Shown here one piece after another: positions 26,694 to 36,400 of a stretch of DNA of 64,000 bases. Both the position numbers and the translations under genes were made by a program. The DNA is taken from contig NZ_JAGTXB010000009.1 of the NCBI RefSeq assembly GCF_018224885.1, positions 124,001-188,000 on the forward strand, in the 5' to 3' direction. How positions within the stretch are numbered: position 1 is the stretch's first letter; each line of letters begins with the position of its first letter. The notes below the pieces were generated by a model that did no database searches, had not been told where the DNA came from, and saw nothing but the letters and a program-made list of their open reading frames with translations. The stretch is from Chitinophaga hostae (lineage in GTDB: Bacteria; Bacteroidota; Bacteroidia; Chitinophagales; Chitinophagaceae).

Positions 26694-26749
26694 TACGTAT
26701 ATACGTACCCGTGCCCTGCTTTCCTTACCGGAAAGACAGGGCATTTTTT
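26694..26749 (+). terminator. Terminator after scoB, preceded by a 14-bp perfect palindrome
   Basis: The terminator (26712-26749) has the stem TGCCCTGCTTTCC / GGAAAGACAGGGCA with one bulged base and a 5-nt loop, followed by six T residues. Just before it is the perfect palindrome TACGTATATACGTA (26694-26707). Confidence 0.85.
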
Positions 26750-26852
26750 ATAGTAGTCGCTTTTATACTATATAAATAATTTAAATATTTATTTATTTTG
26801 CATGCTTTAAATGTTAATCTCGTTAGTTTATTCCTAACCTATAATAGTCACT

Positions 26853-28250
26853 ATGAAAAGGATTTCTACATTCCTGCTGTTGTCATGCTGCGCCATATAT
26901 ACGCAGGCGCAGGAATTGCCGGGTTTTCGCACCAGTAATTATGCAGGCGTAACCAGCGTGCACGCCAATCCGGCCAATATAGCCGACAGCCGTTATCGCT
27001 GGGATGTGAATTTGTTTGCGGTAAATGCGGGCGTTTCCAATAACCAGTTAAAGTACAGGCTGGGCGATGTGGGTACTGCATTTGGAGAAGACACTATCAA
27101 GAGCCAGCTGTTTGGCCAGAACAAAGGTCTTACGAAAGCATTGGTAAATGTAGGCGTGATGCTGCCATCTGCCATGTTTAATGTGCGTAAGTTTTCTTTT
27201 GCCTTTACCTCCCGGGTGCGTGTAGTTGCCAATGTTACAGACCTGGACGGTAAACTGACCGACAAGATCATCAATGACCTGTCGTCTAACACTAACCTGC
27301 CTTATAACATGGCATCCAACGAAAATATGCGGATAGCTGTTAACGCCTGGGCCGAGTACGGTGTATCTGTAGCCCGTGAAGTATTGGCAGTGGGGCCACA
27401 TTACCTGAAAGCCGGCGTTACCCTGAAATACCTGTCGGGTGCAGGAAACGGCACTATCAATATCGACCGGCTCCATGCCACTATGGATGTTGACAAAGGA
27501 CAGCAGGATGCTTACCTCACCAATGCTTCCGGGAAAATAGGGATGAACTTTGCCGGTGTAAATATCTCCGATTTTGATGCTGCAGATGCGCTCGAATTCT
27601 CAGGACATGGCGTAGGTGCTGAATTAGGCGCAGTATATGAATACCGCCCGGAAAGTGAAAATCTCACCGGTAATGGGTTTAACAAATATAAATTCCGTTT
27701 GGGTGTTGCACTTATGGATATCGGTAAGATAAAATATGAGCGGGATGTAACCCGCAGCGGTACATTTACCATTGGTATCCCGGCTGGTCAGCAGTTTTCA
27801 CTTAAGAACCTGGATGGTATAAAGCTGGACAATTACAAAACGGAGCTGGGCAAATATCCGCAGTATTTTAAGCCCGCTGCAGATAACAACAGTGCTTCCT
27901 ATTCGGTGAGTTTGCCCACTACTTTACAGGTGGATGGTGATTATCACATTCATCACGCCTTCTATGTAAATATGAATGTGCAGGTAGCGTTAGCCGGTGG
28001 AGAAAAGAAACCCTATAATGCACAGTATTACAGCGGTTTCAGTGTTACGCCCCGTTATGATGGCAGAATATTCGGCGTTTTCCTGCCTGTGAGCTATAAT
28101 GGATTATCTAAATTAAATGCCGGCGCCAGCTTCCGTGTAGGTCCGCTGTTCCTGGGTTCAGGCAGCGTATTAACCGCTTTGCTGGGATCATCTCATCAGC
28201 TGGATGGCTTTGTAGGGGTGCGCTTCGGCGGCTTACAAAAACATAAATAA
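26853..28250 (+). CDS. DUF5723 outer-membrane barrel protein
   Basis: A 465-residue exported protein with a signal peptide ending in AQA-type residues (SCCAIYTQAQ). It fits the DUF5723 family, predicted outer-membrane beta-barrels of unknown function in Bacteroidota. The start LPGFRTSNYAGVTSVHANPA resembles other barrel proteins that open with an NPA-type motif (also seen in PorV/FadL-like proteins). Alternating hydrophobic residues continue to a C-terminus ending in a strand (GFVGVRFGGLQKHK). It stands alone: 168 bp after scoB with a terminator between, and 143 bp before the next gene with an inverted repeat between. Function is not known. Confidence 0.75.
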   Translation: MKRISTFLLLSCCAIYTQAQELPGFRTSNYAGVTSVHANPANIADSRYRWDVNLFAVNAGVSNNQLKYRLGDVGTAFGEDTIKSQLFGQNKGLTKALVNVGVMLPSAMFNVRKFSFAFTSRVRVVANVTDLDGKLTDKIINDLSSNTNLPYNMASNENMRIAVNAWAEYGVSVAREVLAVGPHYLKAGVTLKYLSGAGNGTINIDRLHATMDVDKGQQDAYLTNASGKIGMNFAGVNISDFDAADALEFSGHGVGAELGAVYEYRPESENLTGNGFNKYKFRLGVALMDIGKIKYERDVTRSGTFTIGIPAGQQFSLKNLDGIKLDNYKTELGKYPQYFKPAADNNSASYSVSLPTTLQVDGDYHIHHAFYVNMNVQVALAGGEKKPYNAQYYSGFSVTPRYDGRIFGVFLPVSYNGLSKLNAGASFRVGPLFLGSGSVLTALLGSSHQLDGFVGVRFGGLQKHK

Positions 28251-28260
28251 CCGGGATACC

Positions 28261-28337
28261 GGGATTTCCGGATCGTGATTACAACAGATATGTGGTTTCG
28301 GTATACATACATTGTTGACACAAAATCCGGAAATCCC
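28261..28337. repeat. 13-bp inverted repeat after the DUF5723 gene
   Basis: GGGATTTCCGGAT (28261-28273) pairs exactly with ATCCGGAAATCCC (28325-28337), with a 51-nt interval. Flanking bases extend the similarity imperfectly with a 9-bp rhythm (GGGATACC then GGGATTTCC). There is no T-run, so it is not a standard terminator. Confidence 0.7.
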
Positions 28338-28393
28338 AGAATTCCGAAATCGCTAAATAATTGGTACCTTTCAACTTGCTAAATTAGTTCGAG

Positions 28394-29233
28394 GTGCAAG
28401 TTGGATTTCTTTGTTACAACGGTAAATACATTCCTGCGACTGACCCGATATTTACTGCGGATAATCGTTCTTTCAGATACGGGGATGGATTTTTTGAAAC
28501 CCTGAAGGTATACCAGGGAAATGTATTACTGGCAGACCTGCATTTTGAGCGGTTACTGGCCAGCTTACACCTGCTGCATTTTGACATTCCCACCTATTTT
28601 ACCAAAGCATTTTTTGTTAAACAGATCACTGAACTTTGCAGTAAAAATAATGTATCGCATATGGCGAGGGTACGGTTGGCAATATTCCGCTCTGATGGTG
28701 GTTTATATGACCCTGTTAATAACCTGCCCAATTATATTATTCAATCCTGGGAGTTAAGTAAAACGGTACTGGAGCTAAATCAAAACGGACTGGTACTGGA
28801 TATATTTCCGGATGTGAAAAAAAGCTGTGATAAATTATCTTCCATCAAATCCAATAACTGTTTGCCCTATGTGATGGCAGCGATGTACGCTAAACAGCAC
28901 CGGTTAAATGAAGCTATTTTGCTGAATCAGTATGGCCGTGTGGCAGACAGTACCATCGCTAATTTGTTTATTGTACGTGATAAAATACTTTATACGCCAC
29001 CACTCTCGGAAGGTGGTGTATGTGGCGTGATGCGCAAGTATTTGCTGCGCGCGGAACTGCCTTTTAAAGTGCAAGAGAAACCACTCGATATTGACGACCT
29101 CGAAAATGCGGATGAAATATTTTTAACCAATGCGATATACGGTATCCGTTGGGTAGGTCTTTTCCGCGACAACAGCTACGGTAATGCAACCGCCGCTATT
29201 TTACACGAAGTGCTGCATGAAGGGATGCTGTGA
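28394..29233 (+). CDS. Class IV aminotransferase (aminodeoxychorismate lyase-like)
   Basis: A PLP-dependent enzyme of fold type IV, the group holding branched-chain aminotransferase and 4-amino-4-deoxychorismate lyase (PabC, folate synthesis). Typical parts are the FRYGDGFFETLKVYQG motif near residue 27, the PLP lysine K152 in SSIKSNNCLPYV, and EAILLNQYGRVADSTIANLF. In that last motif the usual glutamate is aspartate (D185), a mild substitution. The start codon is GTG at 28394. The single domain of 279 residues and the FETL signature fit a PabC-like lyase somewhat better than an aminotransferase, but the two are hard to separate by eye. No folate gene is adjacent; folE is 11 kb away. Confidence 0.75.
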   Translation: MQVGFLCYNGKYIPATDPIFTADNRSFRYGDGFFETLKVYQGNVLLADLHFERLLASLHLLHFDIPTYFTKAFFVKQITELCSKNNVSHMARVRLAIFRSDGGLYDPVNNLPNYIIQSWELSKTVLELNQNGLVLDIFPDVKKSCDKLSSIKSNNCLPYVMAAMYAKQHRLNEAILLNQYGRVADSTIANLFIVRDKILYTPPLSEGGVCGVMRKYLLRAELPFKVQEKPLDIDDLENADEIFLTNAIYGIRWVGLFRDNSYGNATAAILHEVLHEGML

Positions 29234-29239
29234 ACCAGC

Positions 29240-29267
29240 TGTTAGCTTTTAGCTGTTAGCTTTTAGG
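29240..29267. repeat. Heptad-repeat tract between the class IV aminotransferase and phr
   Basis: Units TGTTAGC, TTTTAGC, TGTTAGC and TTTTAGG begin seven bases after the stop codon. They run directly into the ATGCAGCGAAGAA direct repeats. Confidence 0.85.
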
Positions 29268-29272
29268 GAAAT

Positions 29273-29358
29273 GCAGCGAAGAACAGTATTTTGCCAAAGC
29301 AGCGAAGAATAGCATTTTGAATAGTGGTTTATCGGATGCGGCGAAGAACGGCATTTTG
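29273..29358 (+). repeat. Three 21-bp direct repeats before phr
   Basis: Copies at 29273-29293, 29299-29319 and 29338-29358 share the pattern GCRGCGAAGAAY...ATTTTG; they differ at only a few positions. Start-to-start distances are 26 and 39 bp, both multiples of 13. The last copy ends 29 bp before the photolyase start codon. Confidence 0.85.
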
Positions 29359-29387
29359 TCGGGAGCTGTAAGAAATTTTTTTTCGGG

Positions 29388-30695
29388 ATGAAACAAAAAG
29401 TAAGTTTTTGCTGGCTTCGCCGTGATTTGCGGCTGGATGACCAGGCAGCATTATATTATGCTTTACGTGCAGGAATACCGGTAGTGCCGGTATTTGTTTT
29501 TGATACGCATATACTGGATGATCTGGAAGATAAACAGGATCGCCGGGTTACCTTTATTCATGAGGTGTTGGAAGAAATGCAGCAACAACTGATCAAAAAG
29601 GGCAGCTCGCTGGATATATACTATGGCACACCGGAAGCGGCTTTTATACATTGGACCTCGAAGTACAATGTAGCTGCAGTATATGCAAATCACGATTACG
29701 AACCATATGCCCGTCAACGGGATGAGGCCATAGGAAGGCAGCTGACAGCTAAAGGCACATCTTTTCATACCTATAAAGACCAGGTAATACTGGAGAAGAA
29801 CGAAGTGCTGAAAGATAACGGTCAACCATATACGATATTTACACCGTACAGCAAACGCTGGTATGATACGCTTACCTTCTTTCATCTCAAACCTTACCCG
29901 TGTAATAAATATACGGATCACTTGTATCAGCAGCCGCCTGTGAAAATTCCATCGCTCAAAGAAATGGGGTTTACTACCGGCGAAAAACATTTTCCATCTA
30001 AGGCACTACAGGCAGCATTGATAAAACATTATGATGAAACCCGTGATTTTCCTGCACTGGATGGTACTTCCAGGTTGGGGATTCATCTGCGGTTTGGCAC
30101 TGTAAGTATCCGGGCGCTGATGCAGCAGGCTATGCAGCTGAATGCCACGTTTGCAAAAGAGCTGATATGGCGGGAATTTTACCAGATGATTCTCTGGCAC
30201 TTTCCGCATGTAGTAGGAAATGCTTTTAAGCGGGAATATGATAAGATCATCTGGCGCAATAATGAGGAAGAGTTTGAGCGTTGGTGTAAGGGCCAAACAG
30301 GCTACCCTATTGTAGATGCAGGCATGCGGGAATTGAATGTTACCGGCTATATGCATAACCGCGTACGTATGATCACCGCCAGTTTTTTGACCAAACATTT
30401 GCTGATCGACTGGCGTTGGGGAGAAGCTTATTTTGCGGCGAAGCTGCTGGATTACGACCTGGCTGCTAACAATGGTGGCTGGCAGTGGGCGGCGGGCTCC
30501 GGTTGTGATGCCGCGCCTTATTTCCGCGTGTTTAATCCTACGCTGCAAACGCAGAAATTTGATAAGGACTTAAAGTACATACGCAAATGGGTGCCGGAAT
30601 TCGAAGGGGTGGAATATGTGAAGCCGGTAGTGCTGCATGAGGTAGCGCGCAAACGTGCGTTGGAAGTATATGGAAAAGCATTGCGGAAAGCATAA
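29388..30695 (+). CDS. phr: Deoxyribodipyrimidine photolyase (cryptochrome/photolyase family)
   Basis: A 435-residue flavoprotein of the photolyase/cryptochrome family, which uses blue light to split UV-made pyrimidine dimers. The N-terminal domain starts SFCWLRRDLRLDDQAALYYA, as in class I enzymes binding an antenna cofactor. The C-terminal FAD domain has SRLGIHLRFGTVSIR, ELIWREFYQMI, WCKGQTGYPIVDAGMREL, the segment MHNRVRMITASFLTKHLL, and GGWQWAAGSGCDAAPYFRVFNP. These motifs match CPD photolyases. The stop codon lies inside a 35-bp-arm palindrome. Direct repeats occupy the region just upstream. Confidence 0.93.
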   Translation: MKQKVSFCWLRRDLRLDDQAALYYALRAGIPVVPVFVFDTHILDDLEDKQDRRVTFIHEVLEEMQQQLIKKGSSLDIYYGTPEAAFIHWTSKYNVAAVYANHDYEPYARQRDEAIGRQLTAKGTSFHTYKDQVILEKNEVLKDNGQPYTIFTPYSKRWYDTLTFFHLKPYPCNKYTDHLYQQPPVKIPSLKEMGFTTGEKHFPSKALQAALIKHYDETRDFPALDGTSRLGIHLRFGTVSIRALMQQAMQLNATFAKELIWREFYQMILWHFPHVVGNAFKREYDKIIWRNNEEEFERWCKGQTGYPIVDAGMRELNVTGYMHNRVRMITASFLTKHLLIDWRWGEAYFAAKLLDYDLAANNGGWQWAAGSGCDAAPYFRVFNPTLQTQKFDKDLKYIRKWVPEFEGVEYVKPVVLHEVARKRALEVYGKALRKA

Positions 30696-30788
30696 GGCAT
30701 AAAGCCGAAAGCAAAAAGCTATGAAGCGGATAACAAGTTAATCATCTGTTTCAATAGCTTTTTGCTTTCGGCTTTATGCCTTATGCTT
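30688..30788. repeat. 35-bp-arm palindrome between converging phr and tlpA-like genes
   Basis: Arms 30688-30722 and 30754-30788 are perfect reverse complements with a 31-nt loop. The left arm shows the 7-bp rhythm: GCATAAG, GCATAAA, GCCGAAA, GCAAAAA, GCTAT. It contains the last codons and the TAA stop of phr. The palindrome ends eight bases before the 3' end of the converging thioredoxin gene, so it may end transcription of both. Confidence 0.93.
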
Positions 30789-30795
30789 ACAGGAA

Positions 30796-31947
30796 TTAGT
30801 TTCCTAACACTTCTTTCAGTTTTTTATCCATTGCCTCATGTTCTTCTCCGCCACCGCCATAGCGGGCAATGATGATGCCTTTCGGATCAATGAGGATTTG
30901 GGTGGGTAAGGAATGAATGCCAAAATGATCGCTGGTATCGTCAGGGTTAGGCAGGTTTTTCATACGCTTTTCCATATCCAGTCCGCGCAGTACATGTTTC
31001 CATACACCTATTCCATCTTTTTCTACTGCCTTTTTCCACGCATCATGATTACGGTCGTCATCGGAGATGCTGATAATTTCAAAACCTTTGTCTTTATATT
31101 GTTTGTATAGTTCCAGCAGGTGTGGATTACCTGCGCGGCAGGGAACGCACCAGCTGGCCCAGAAATCGAGCAATACATATTTACCCCGGAAATCGGCCAG
31201 CGCCAGTGGTTGTCCGTTGATATCCTTTTTGCTGAAATTAAATGCAGTGCTGCCAGGTGAGCCGTCTTCCAGCTGTTTGATTTCTTTGGCAATCTGTTGT
31301 CCGTCTTTGCTTTGTTTTAACGCCGTATTTAAACCGTTGAAATAGTATTTGGCAGAATCCAGCGACATACTACCTACTTCGAAGCGCATGAGGTAAAGGC
31401 TGAGAAACGCGTCGTGGTGTTCACGTATAAATTTCCTCGACAACCGGCTGTTGGTTTCGAAATAAGGTGCCAGTTGCTCGCGGATGGCAGCTGATTTTTC
31501 ATGGTCTTTTTCGTTGCGCAATGCTTCCAGCAAAGGTTTGTATTGCGCGGTAGCTGCTTCTTTTTCTTTTTCCAGTCGCATATTGTCTTCATTGCTCACA
31601 GAACCTTTCAGAACGGTGGTGCTCAGGTCGCCGTTTTGTACGGTGATGGTCATGGCCTTGGGTTCCAGGAAGAGATAGGCCTGTTCTTTTCTGTCGCCGC
31701 TAAGACCCTTACTTAATGCTGCGGAAAATACGCCGGGCGTAGTTTGTGGCAATGTGCCCTCAAATTTGAACCGGCCATTAATTACTGCTGCGCTATCTGT
31801 CACATATTTTTCACCGTTGTTGTACTGTAAATAGTACCTGGCCGGAGCCTGGCCGGTAACGGTGCCGGATATACTGAATTTTTGCTGTGCGGTAGCCAAT
31901 TGCGCTATGGCTAACGGTAACGATAGTACGCTGATTATTTTTTTCAT
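30796..31947 (-). CDS. TlpA-like thioredoxin with DUF4369-type N-terminal domain
   Basis: An exported thiol-disulfide oxidoreductase of 383 residues. A signal peptide (to ATAQQ) is followed by an N-terminal domain of the DUF4369 type (FSISGTVTGQAPARYYLQYNNG), a helical middle, and a C-terminal thioredoxin domain. The redox pair is C267-V-P-C270 in FWASWCVPCRAGNP. It lies 5 bp after the susD gene and is surely in the same transcript. Genes of this type often close SusC/SusD operons controlled by ECF sigma factors in this phylum. The likely role is reducing or isomerising disulfides in periplasmic partners; the actual substrate is unknown. Confidence 0.9.
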   Translation of the reverse strand: MKKIISVLSLPLAIAQLATAQQKFSISGTVTGQAPARYYLQYNNGEKYVTDSAAVINGRFKFEGTLPQTTPGVFSAALSKGLSGDRKEQAYLFLEPKAMTITVQNGDLSTTVLKGSVSNEDNMRLEKEKEAATAQYKPLLEALRNEKDHEKSAAIREQLAPYFETNSRLSRKFIREHHDAFLSLYLMRFEVGSMSLDSAKYYFNGLNTALKQSKDGQQIAKEIKQLEDGSPGSTAFNFSKKDINGQPLALADFRGKYVLLDFWASWCVPCRAGNPHLLELYKQYKDKGFEIISISDDDRNHDAWKKAVEKDGIGVWKHVLRGLDMEKRMKNLPNPDDTSDHFGIHSLPTQILIDPKGIIIARYGGGGEEHEAMDKKLKEVLGN

Positions 31948-31952
31948 AGAAA

Positions 31953-33407
31953 CTATTGTTCGTTTTGTGTAAGATTAGGATTGAGTGTTATTTCTTCCTG
32001 CGGGATACGCAGCAATATTTTCGGGCTGTTGGCAGGGATAGTCATAGGACCGCTGCTGGCGGATGTATAGTTTCTTACCATGGGAAGTCCATTCCTGAAG
32101 TAGTCGAACCCGTTGTGGCCCTCGAAAGATAATTCCAGCCTGCGTTGCAGCATTATTTCATCAAACAGGGCCTGACCGGAAAGGTTTACGGAAGCAAGAC
32201 CTGCCCGGTTACGGATGATGTTGAGATCAGCGAGCGCAGCATCATTTTTACCCAGTTTGACATTGGCTTCCGCCCGGTTCAGGTATACCTCTGCCAGCCG
32301 GATATACCGGAAGGGAGATTTGCTGTAGATGGCGGTATACTTGTACATATATTTCACCGTAGCGATGCTGTCGTTTTCATAGCCGGGTGTTACGTTAGCA
32401 ACGTAATGTGCAGTACGCAGGTCCGTTTTTGAAATCCGGGTAAGGAGATCGGCCGAAGGACGGTAGTAACCGCCCGTATAATTGATTTGCGGAGGGAAAG
32501 CATACTGCATACTGATAGATGCATTGCCGAAGTCCATATTGGCCGCAAAAATATCCTCTTTGTTGGCAGCATTGCTGCTGTTGTAATAAGCCCGGTATTC
32601 ATTGTCTTTCAGCAGGGCAAATTTATTACTGTTAATCACCTGGTCAGCATATTTTACTACCTGTTGATTAGCCGTTGCGTCAGGTTGCTGAAAGGTGCCA
32701 CCCATATAGAGATACACGCGCGACAATAATGCGGCGGCGCTCAGTTTCCCGGCGAAGCTATTCGATTTTTCCTGGTTGAATAAGGGTATCGCCGTTTCCA
32801 GGTCAGCAACAATCCGTGCATATACCTCTTTGGTAGTGGCCCTTGCCGGTTTATAATCTGTGCTGTTGGCTGCCGTGGTGATCAGCATTACACCGGGTGT
32901 ATTGGCCGCTTCCTGGTAGTAGGGTTTTGCATAAAAACGGATCAGGTTAAAATATACAAATGCCCTTATAAACAATGCTTCTGCTTTCGCCTGTAATACC
33001 GCGGGACGTTGTTCGTCTTTCTGGACATTATCGAGCAATTTGTTGGCATGCAGAATGGTAAAGTAACTGCCTCTCCACAGGTAATAGGTCCAGCTGTGAT
33101 CTTTATCAGGGGCGTTCAGGTAATCGAAGGCATTGCTGTATCGGTTAGGCCCGAGATCATTGGACCGGATGTTGTTTCCATGTGCTTCAGCGAGAAACAT
33201 GGTAATATCGCCATAACCGAAAGCGCTGTTTTCCATGGCAACGCCGGTGGTGATCATGGGATAGAGGCCCAGCGCGGCCTGCCCAAATCCTTCCGGCGTA
33301 CTGAACTGTGCGTCTTCGTTGGTGACGTTATGCGGTCGCAGTGCGTCCAGTTGTTTATTGCAGGCGCTTAATGCGATCAGGCCGGCTATGATGATGATGC
33401 GTTTCAT
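31953..33407 (-). CDS. SusD/RagB-family nutrient-binding lipoprotein
   Basis: A surface lipoprotein that caps its SusC partner and binds the imported nutrient. The signal peptide ends at a lipobox (LIALSAC, Cys16). Helical TPR-like SusD features are visible: RAFVYFNLIRFYAKPY, KLSAAALLSRVYLYMG, and PFRYIRLAEVYLNRAEAN near the C-terminus. Length is 484. It follows susC by 11 bp. The substrate cannot be read from the sequence; in the absence of glycosidases and with a TlpA-type partner, a peptide or protein-derived substrate is as likely as a glycan. Confidence 0.93.
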   Translation of the reverse strand: MKRIIIIAGLIALSACNKQLDALRPHNVTNEDAQFSTPEGFGQAALGLYPMITTGVAMENSAFGYGDITMFLAEAHGNNIRSNDLGPNRYSNAFDYLNAPDKDHSWTYYLWRGSYFTILHANKLLDNVQKDEQRPAVLQAKAEALFIRAFVYFNLIRFYAKPYYQEAANTPGVMLITTAANSTDYKPARATTKEVYARIVADLETAIPLFNQEKSNSFAGKLSAAALLSRVYLYMGGTFQQPDATANQQVVKYADQVINSNKFALLKDNEYRAYYNSSNAANKEDIFAANMDFGNASISMQYAFPPQINYTGGYYRPSADLLTRISKTDLRTAHYVANVTPGYENDSIATVKYMYKYTAIYSKSPFRYIRLAEVYLNRAEANVKLGKNDAALADLNIIRNRAGLASVNLSGQALFDEIMLQRRLELSFEGHNGFDYFRNGLPMVRNYTSASSGPMTIPANSPKILLRIPQEEITLNPNLTQNEQ

Positions 33408-33418
33408 TTTTCAGTAGT

Positions 33419-36400
33419 TTAGAAGGTAACATTAAGACCGGCGGTGATACGTCTTGGATTGGCGTTTCCTATTCCTACGCCGCCATAAGCAGTAGAGGTT
33501 CCGATGGATGCACCTTCGGGGTCAGCTCCTACGTAGTCTTTGTGTTTGATCACGAATACATTGTCCATACTCACGAATACGCCTGCACGCTGTGCATGGA
33601 TCTTTGTCAGCGTTCTTTTGGCAAGGTCATATCCCAGCCTGATATTACGCATCCTGATATGACTCGCATTTCCGAAGATGAGAGAAGAGCGGCTGTCAAA
33701 TGCCCGCCAGGCATCCATTTTGCTGCTGTATACATCCGGGTAGTTGGCGTTTTTATCGCCTGGTTGCTGCCATACCTTCTGACTCGATTGCCAGTTCACA
33801 TTATTTCTGCCCAGGAAAGGTGCGGTGGGTGACTGGAAATTGTTGATGAGGTTCATAGCGGTGTAGTTACCTACCTGGAACCACATTTCTGCACTCAGGG
33901 AAAATTGCTTGTAGGTAAATGTATTGGTAAACCCACCGAAAAATTTCGGTGTTGCGGAACCCACGGCCTGGTAATTTCTGACATTGGCAAAATCGCCGAC
34001 ACCTTCTACCACTTGTTTCTTTCCTGCTGCATCAAAGTTTTCGAAGAGTGGCGCACCGTTATCCGGATTTACGCCTACATACCGGATGGCTTTTATAACG
34101 TTGAGATCTTCTCCTTTATAGCGGTAATAAGCACGGTTGTAGTTGTCGAGGAGAGAATCGCCGTATAACTGCTGTATGGTGTTTTTATTGAAGCTGATGT
34201 TCAGGTTGGTGGTCCAGCTGAAATCCCGTGTGTCTATGTTGCGGGTGTTCAGCATCAGTTCTAATCCTTTATTCATCACTTCTCCCACGTTTTGATATTG
34301 CTGGAAGGATCCCTGGGCAGAGCCTACAAACACCTGCTGCAGCAAATTTTTGCTGCGTTTGGCATAGAGATCCGCCGACAGCTCAATGCGTTTCCATAAA
34401 CTGATGTCTATTCCTGCTGTATTATTAACGGTGGTTTCCCAGCTGATATCAGGGTTTTCCAGTTGAGTAATAGCAGAGCCGATATTGTTGACATTATCAT
34501 AGGTGTAGTTGCTGGCGGCAGCATAGAGTGTCTGGTTCAGGTAACCGTCGCCTACATCTCTTCCGGAGGTACCGTGTACTATTCTGAGCTTCAGCACATC
34601 TATGCCTTTAACATCTGCCAGAAAAGCTTCTTTGTTGATCATCCATCCGGCGCTTACTGCATAGAAGGTACCATATCGTTTATTGCGCCCGAAGTTGGTA
34701 AACGCGTCCGTACGAAGAGAGGCTGCAGCATAATACTTGGCGAGATAATTATAGTTTAGTTCGCTGAAGGCGGAGAAACTGGCTCTTTCTGTAAAGGAGC
34801 CGCTTGGACGGTATGGTAAGTTATAAGCTACGTTGATAGCACCCCCCAAATTTTTAGCGGCGCCCATATTTCTTTCGCCAGGCAGCAGGTTGTACATGTC
34901 TGTGCTGTTGGCTTCGTTGGTACGTTTAGCCCATTCCGTTCCTGCCAGGAAGTTCAGGCTATGGGAGCCGAACTGTTTGGAGGCGCTGAGGGTATTGGTA
35001 GAGGTATAATTAAAGAAACGGGTATCTGCAATGGTAAGGGTACCATTGGGAAGTGCCGCGCCAGGTTGAAAAAGATAAGGGTAGCCGCCATATTTTCCGG
35101 AGAAGCTCCGGGGATCGAGGTAAGAGTTTCGGTGTGTGTTGATATAATCGATGGTATTCACCGTTTTAAGGCTTAACCAGGGCAATACGTGGTAGCTGAG
35201 CCAGATGGTGCCGGTGAAATGTTGATTGTCTGTAACAGCCGTATTATCGTATTTCTTTTCAGCCAGAAAATTCTGTGACCAGGTGTTGTAAGGCACACCG
35301 AAATTGCTGGATTGTTTTACCTGGATACTATCGGCCATGGAACCATCAGCATTATAAGGCGTTACAAATGGTTGTGTTGAATAGAGCGCCGGTACGCCGT
35401 TGCGGGTGATAGTTCTATCAATGATGGCACTGGTATTGAGTCCTGCGGAAACTTTTTTCGAGAGAATCTGTACCAGGTTTAACCGGAGATTGCGGCGGTC
35501 GAAGGTATTGCCATAGTTAATTCCTTTTTCCTTATACCAGTCCACACCCGCGTATACGGTAGTTTTGTCGTTGCCGCTGTTAAGCCCCAGGCTTATATCA
35601 GAGAAGCTGCCATCATCGAACACAGCCTTTTCCCAATCGAAATTTTTTGATTTATCATCATCGTTATAAATTCTTCTTTGCTGGATGAATGCCGCTGCGG
35701 TAGGAAATTGTTGTTGTAAGATGGGCGTTTCTTCCCATTTGCGTTGCATGACTTTATCCATCAATGCAATAGTTTCCGAAGTATTCATCATGCGGATGGC
35801 ACGATTTTGTTTAATGGCGCCATACCGGGTGTCGAGCGTTACGTGTACGCCGCTGTTATAGGCCGCTTTTTTCGTGGTGACTACAATTACGCCCTGGGCT
35901 GCACGGGAGCCGTAGATCGCTGTAGAGGCGGCGTCTTTCAGGATGGTAATGCTTTCTATATCCGCAGGACTTACCACATCCTGCAGATTTTGTGAGTTGG
36001 AAATAACGCCATCGATAACGATCAATGGTCCGAAGTAAGCGCTCGTGCCGGATGGGAGTGATGATTCCCCGCGCAGCAACACCTGGCCTTTAGCGCCGGC
36101 ATCGGCTGAGGGTTCCACGATATACATACCAGTGGTTTTGGCCTTCAGCATGGAAAGCACATTCGCTGAAGATACGGAACTGCGCAGTTGTTCACCGGAA
36201 ACGCGTTGTACAGCGCCGGTTAGTTCTGCCGCTTGTTTGTTGGTATATCCCATTACTACTACGCCGCCAAGACTGGTTGCATCATCTTCCAGTGCGATGC
36301 GGTTGTCGTTGCCGGAGATCGTTTGTGTTTTGGGGCGGTAGCCAACGCTGCTGATGAGTATCGGCTGTCCAATTTCTGCCGGTACTATGAATACGCCGTT

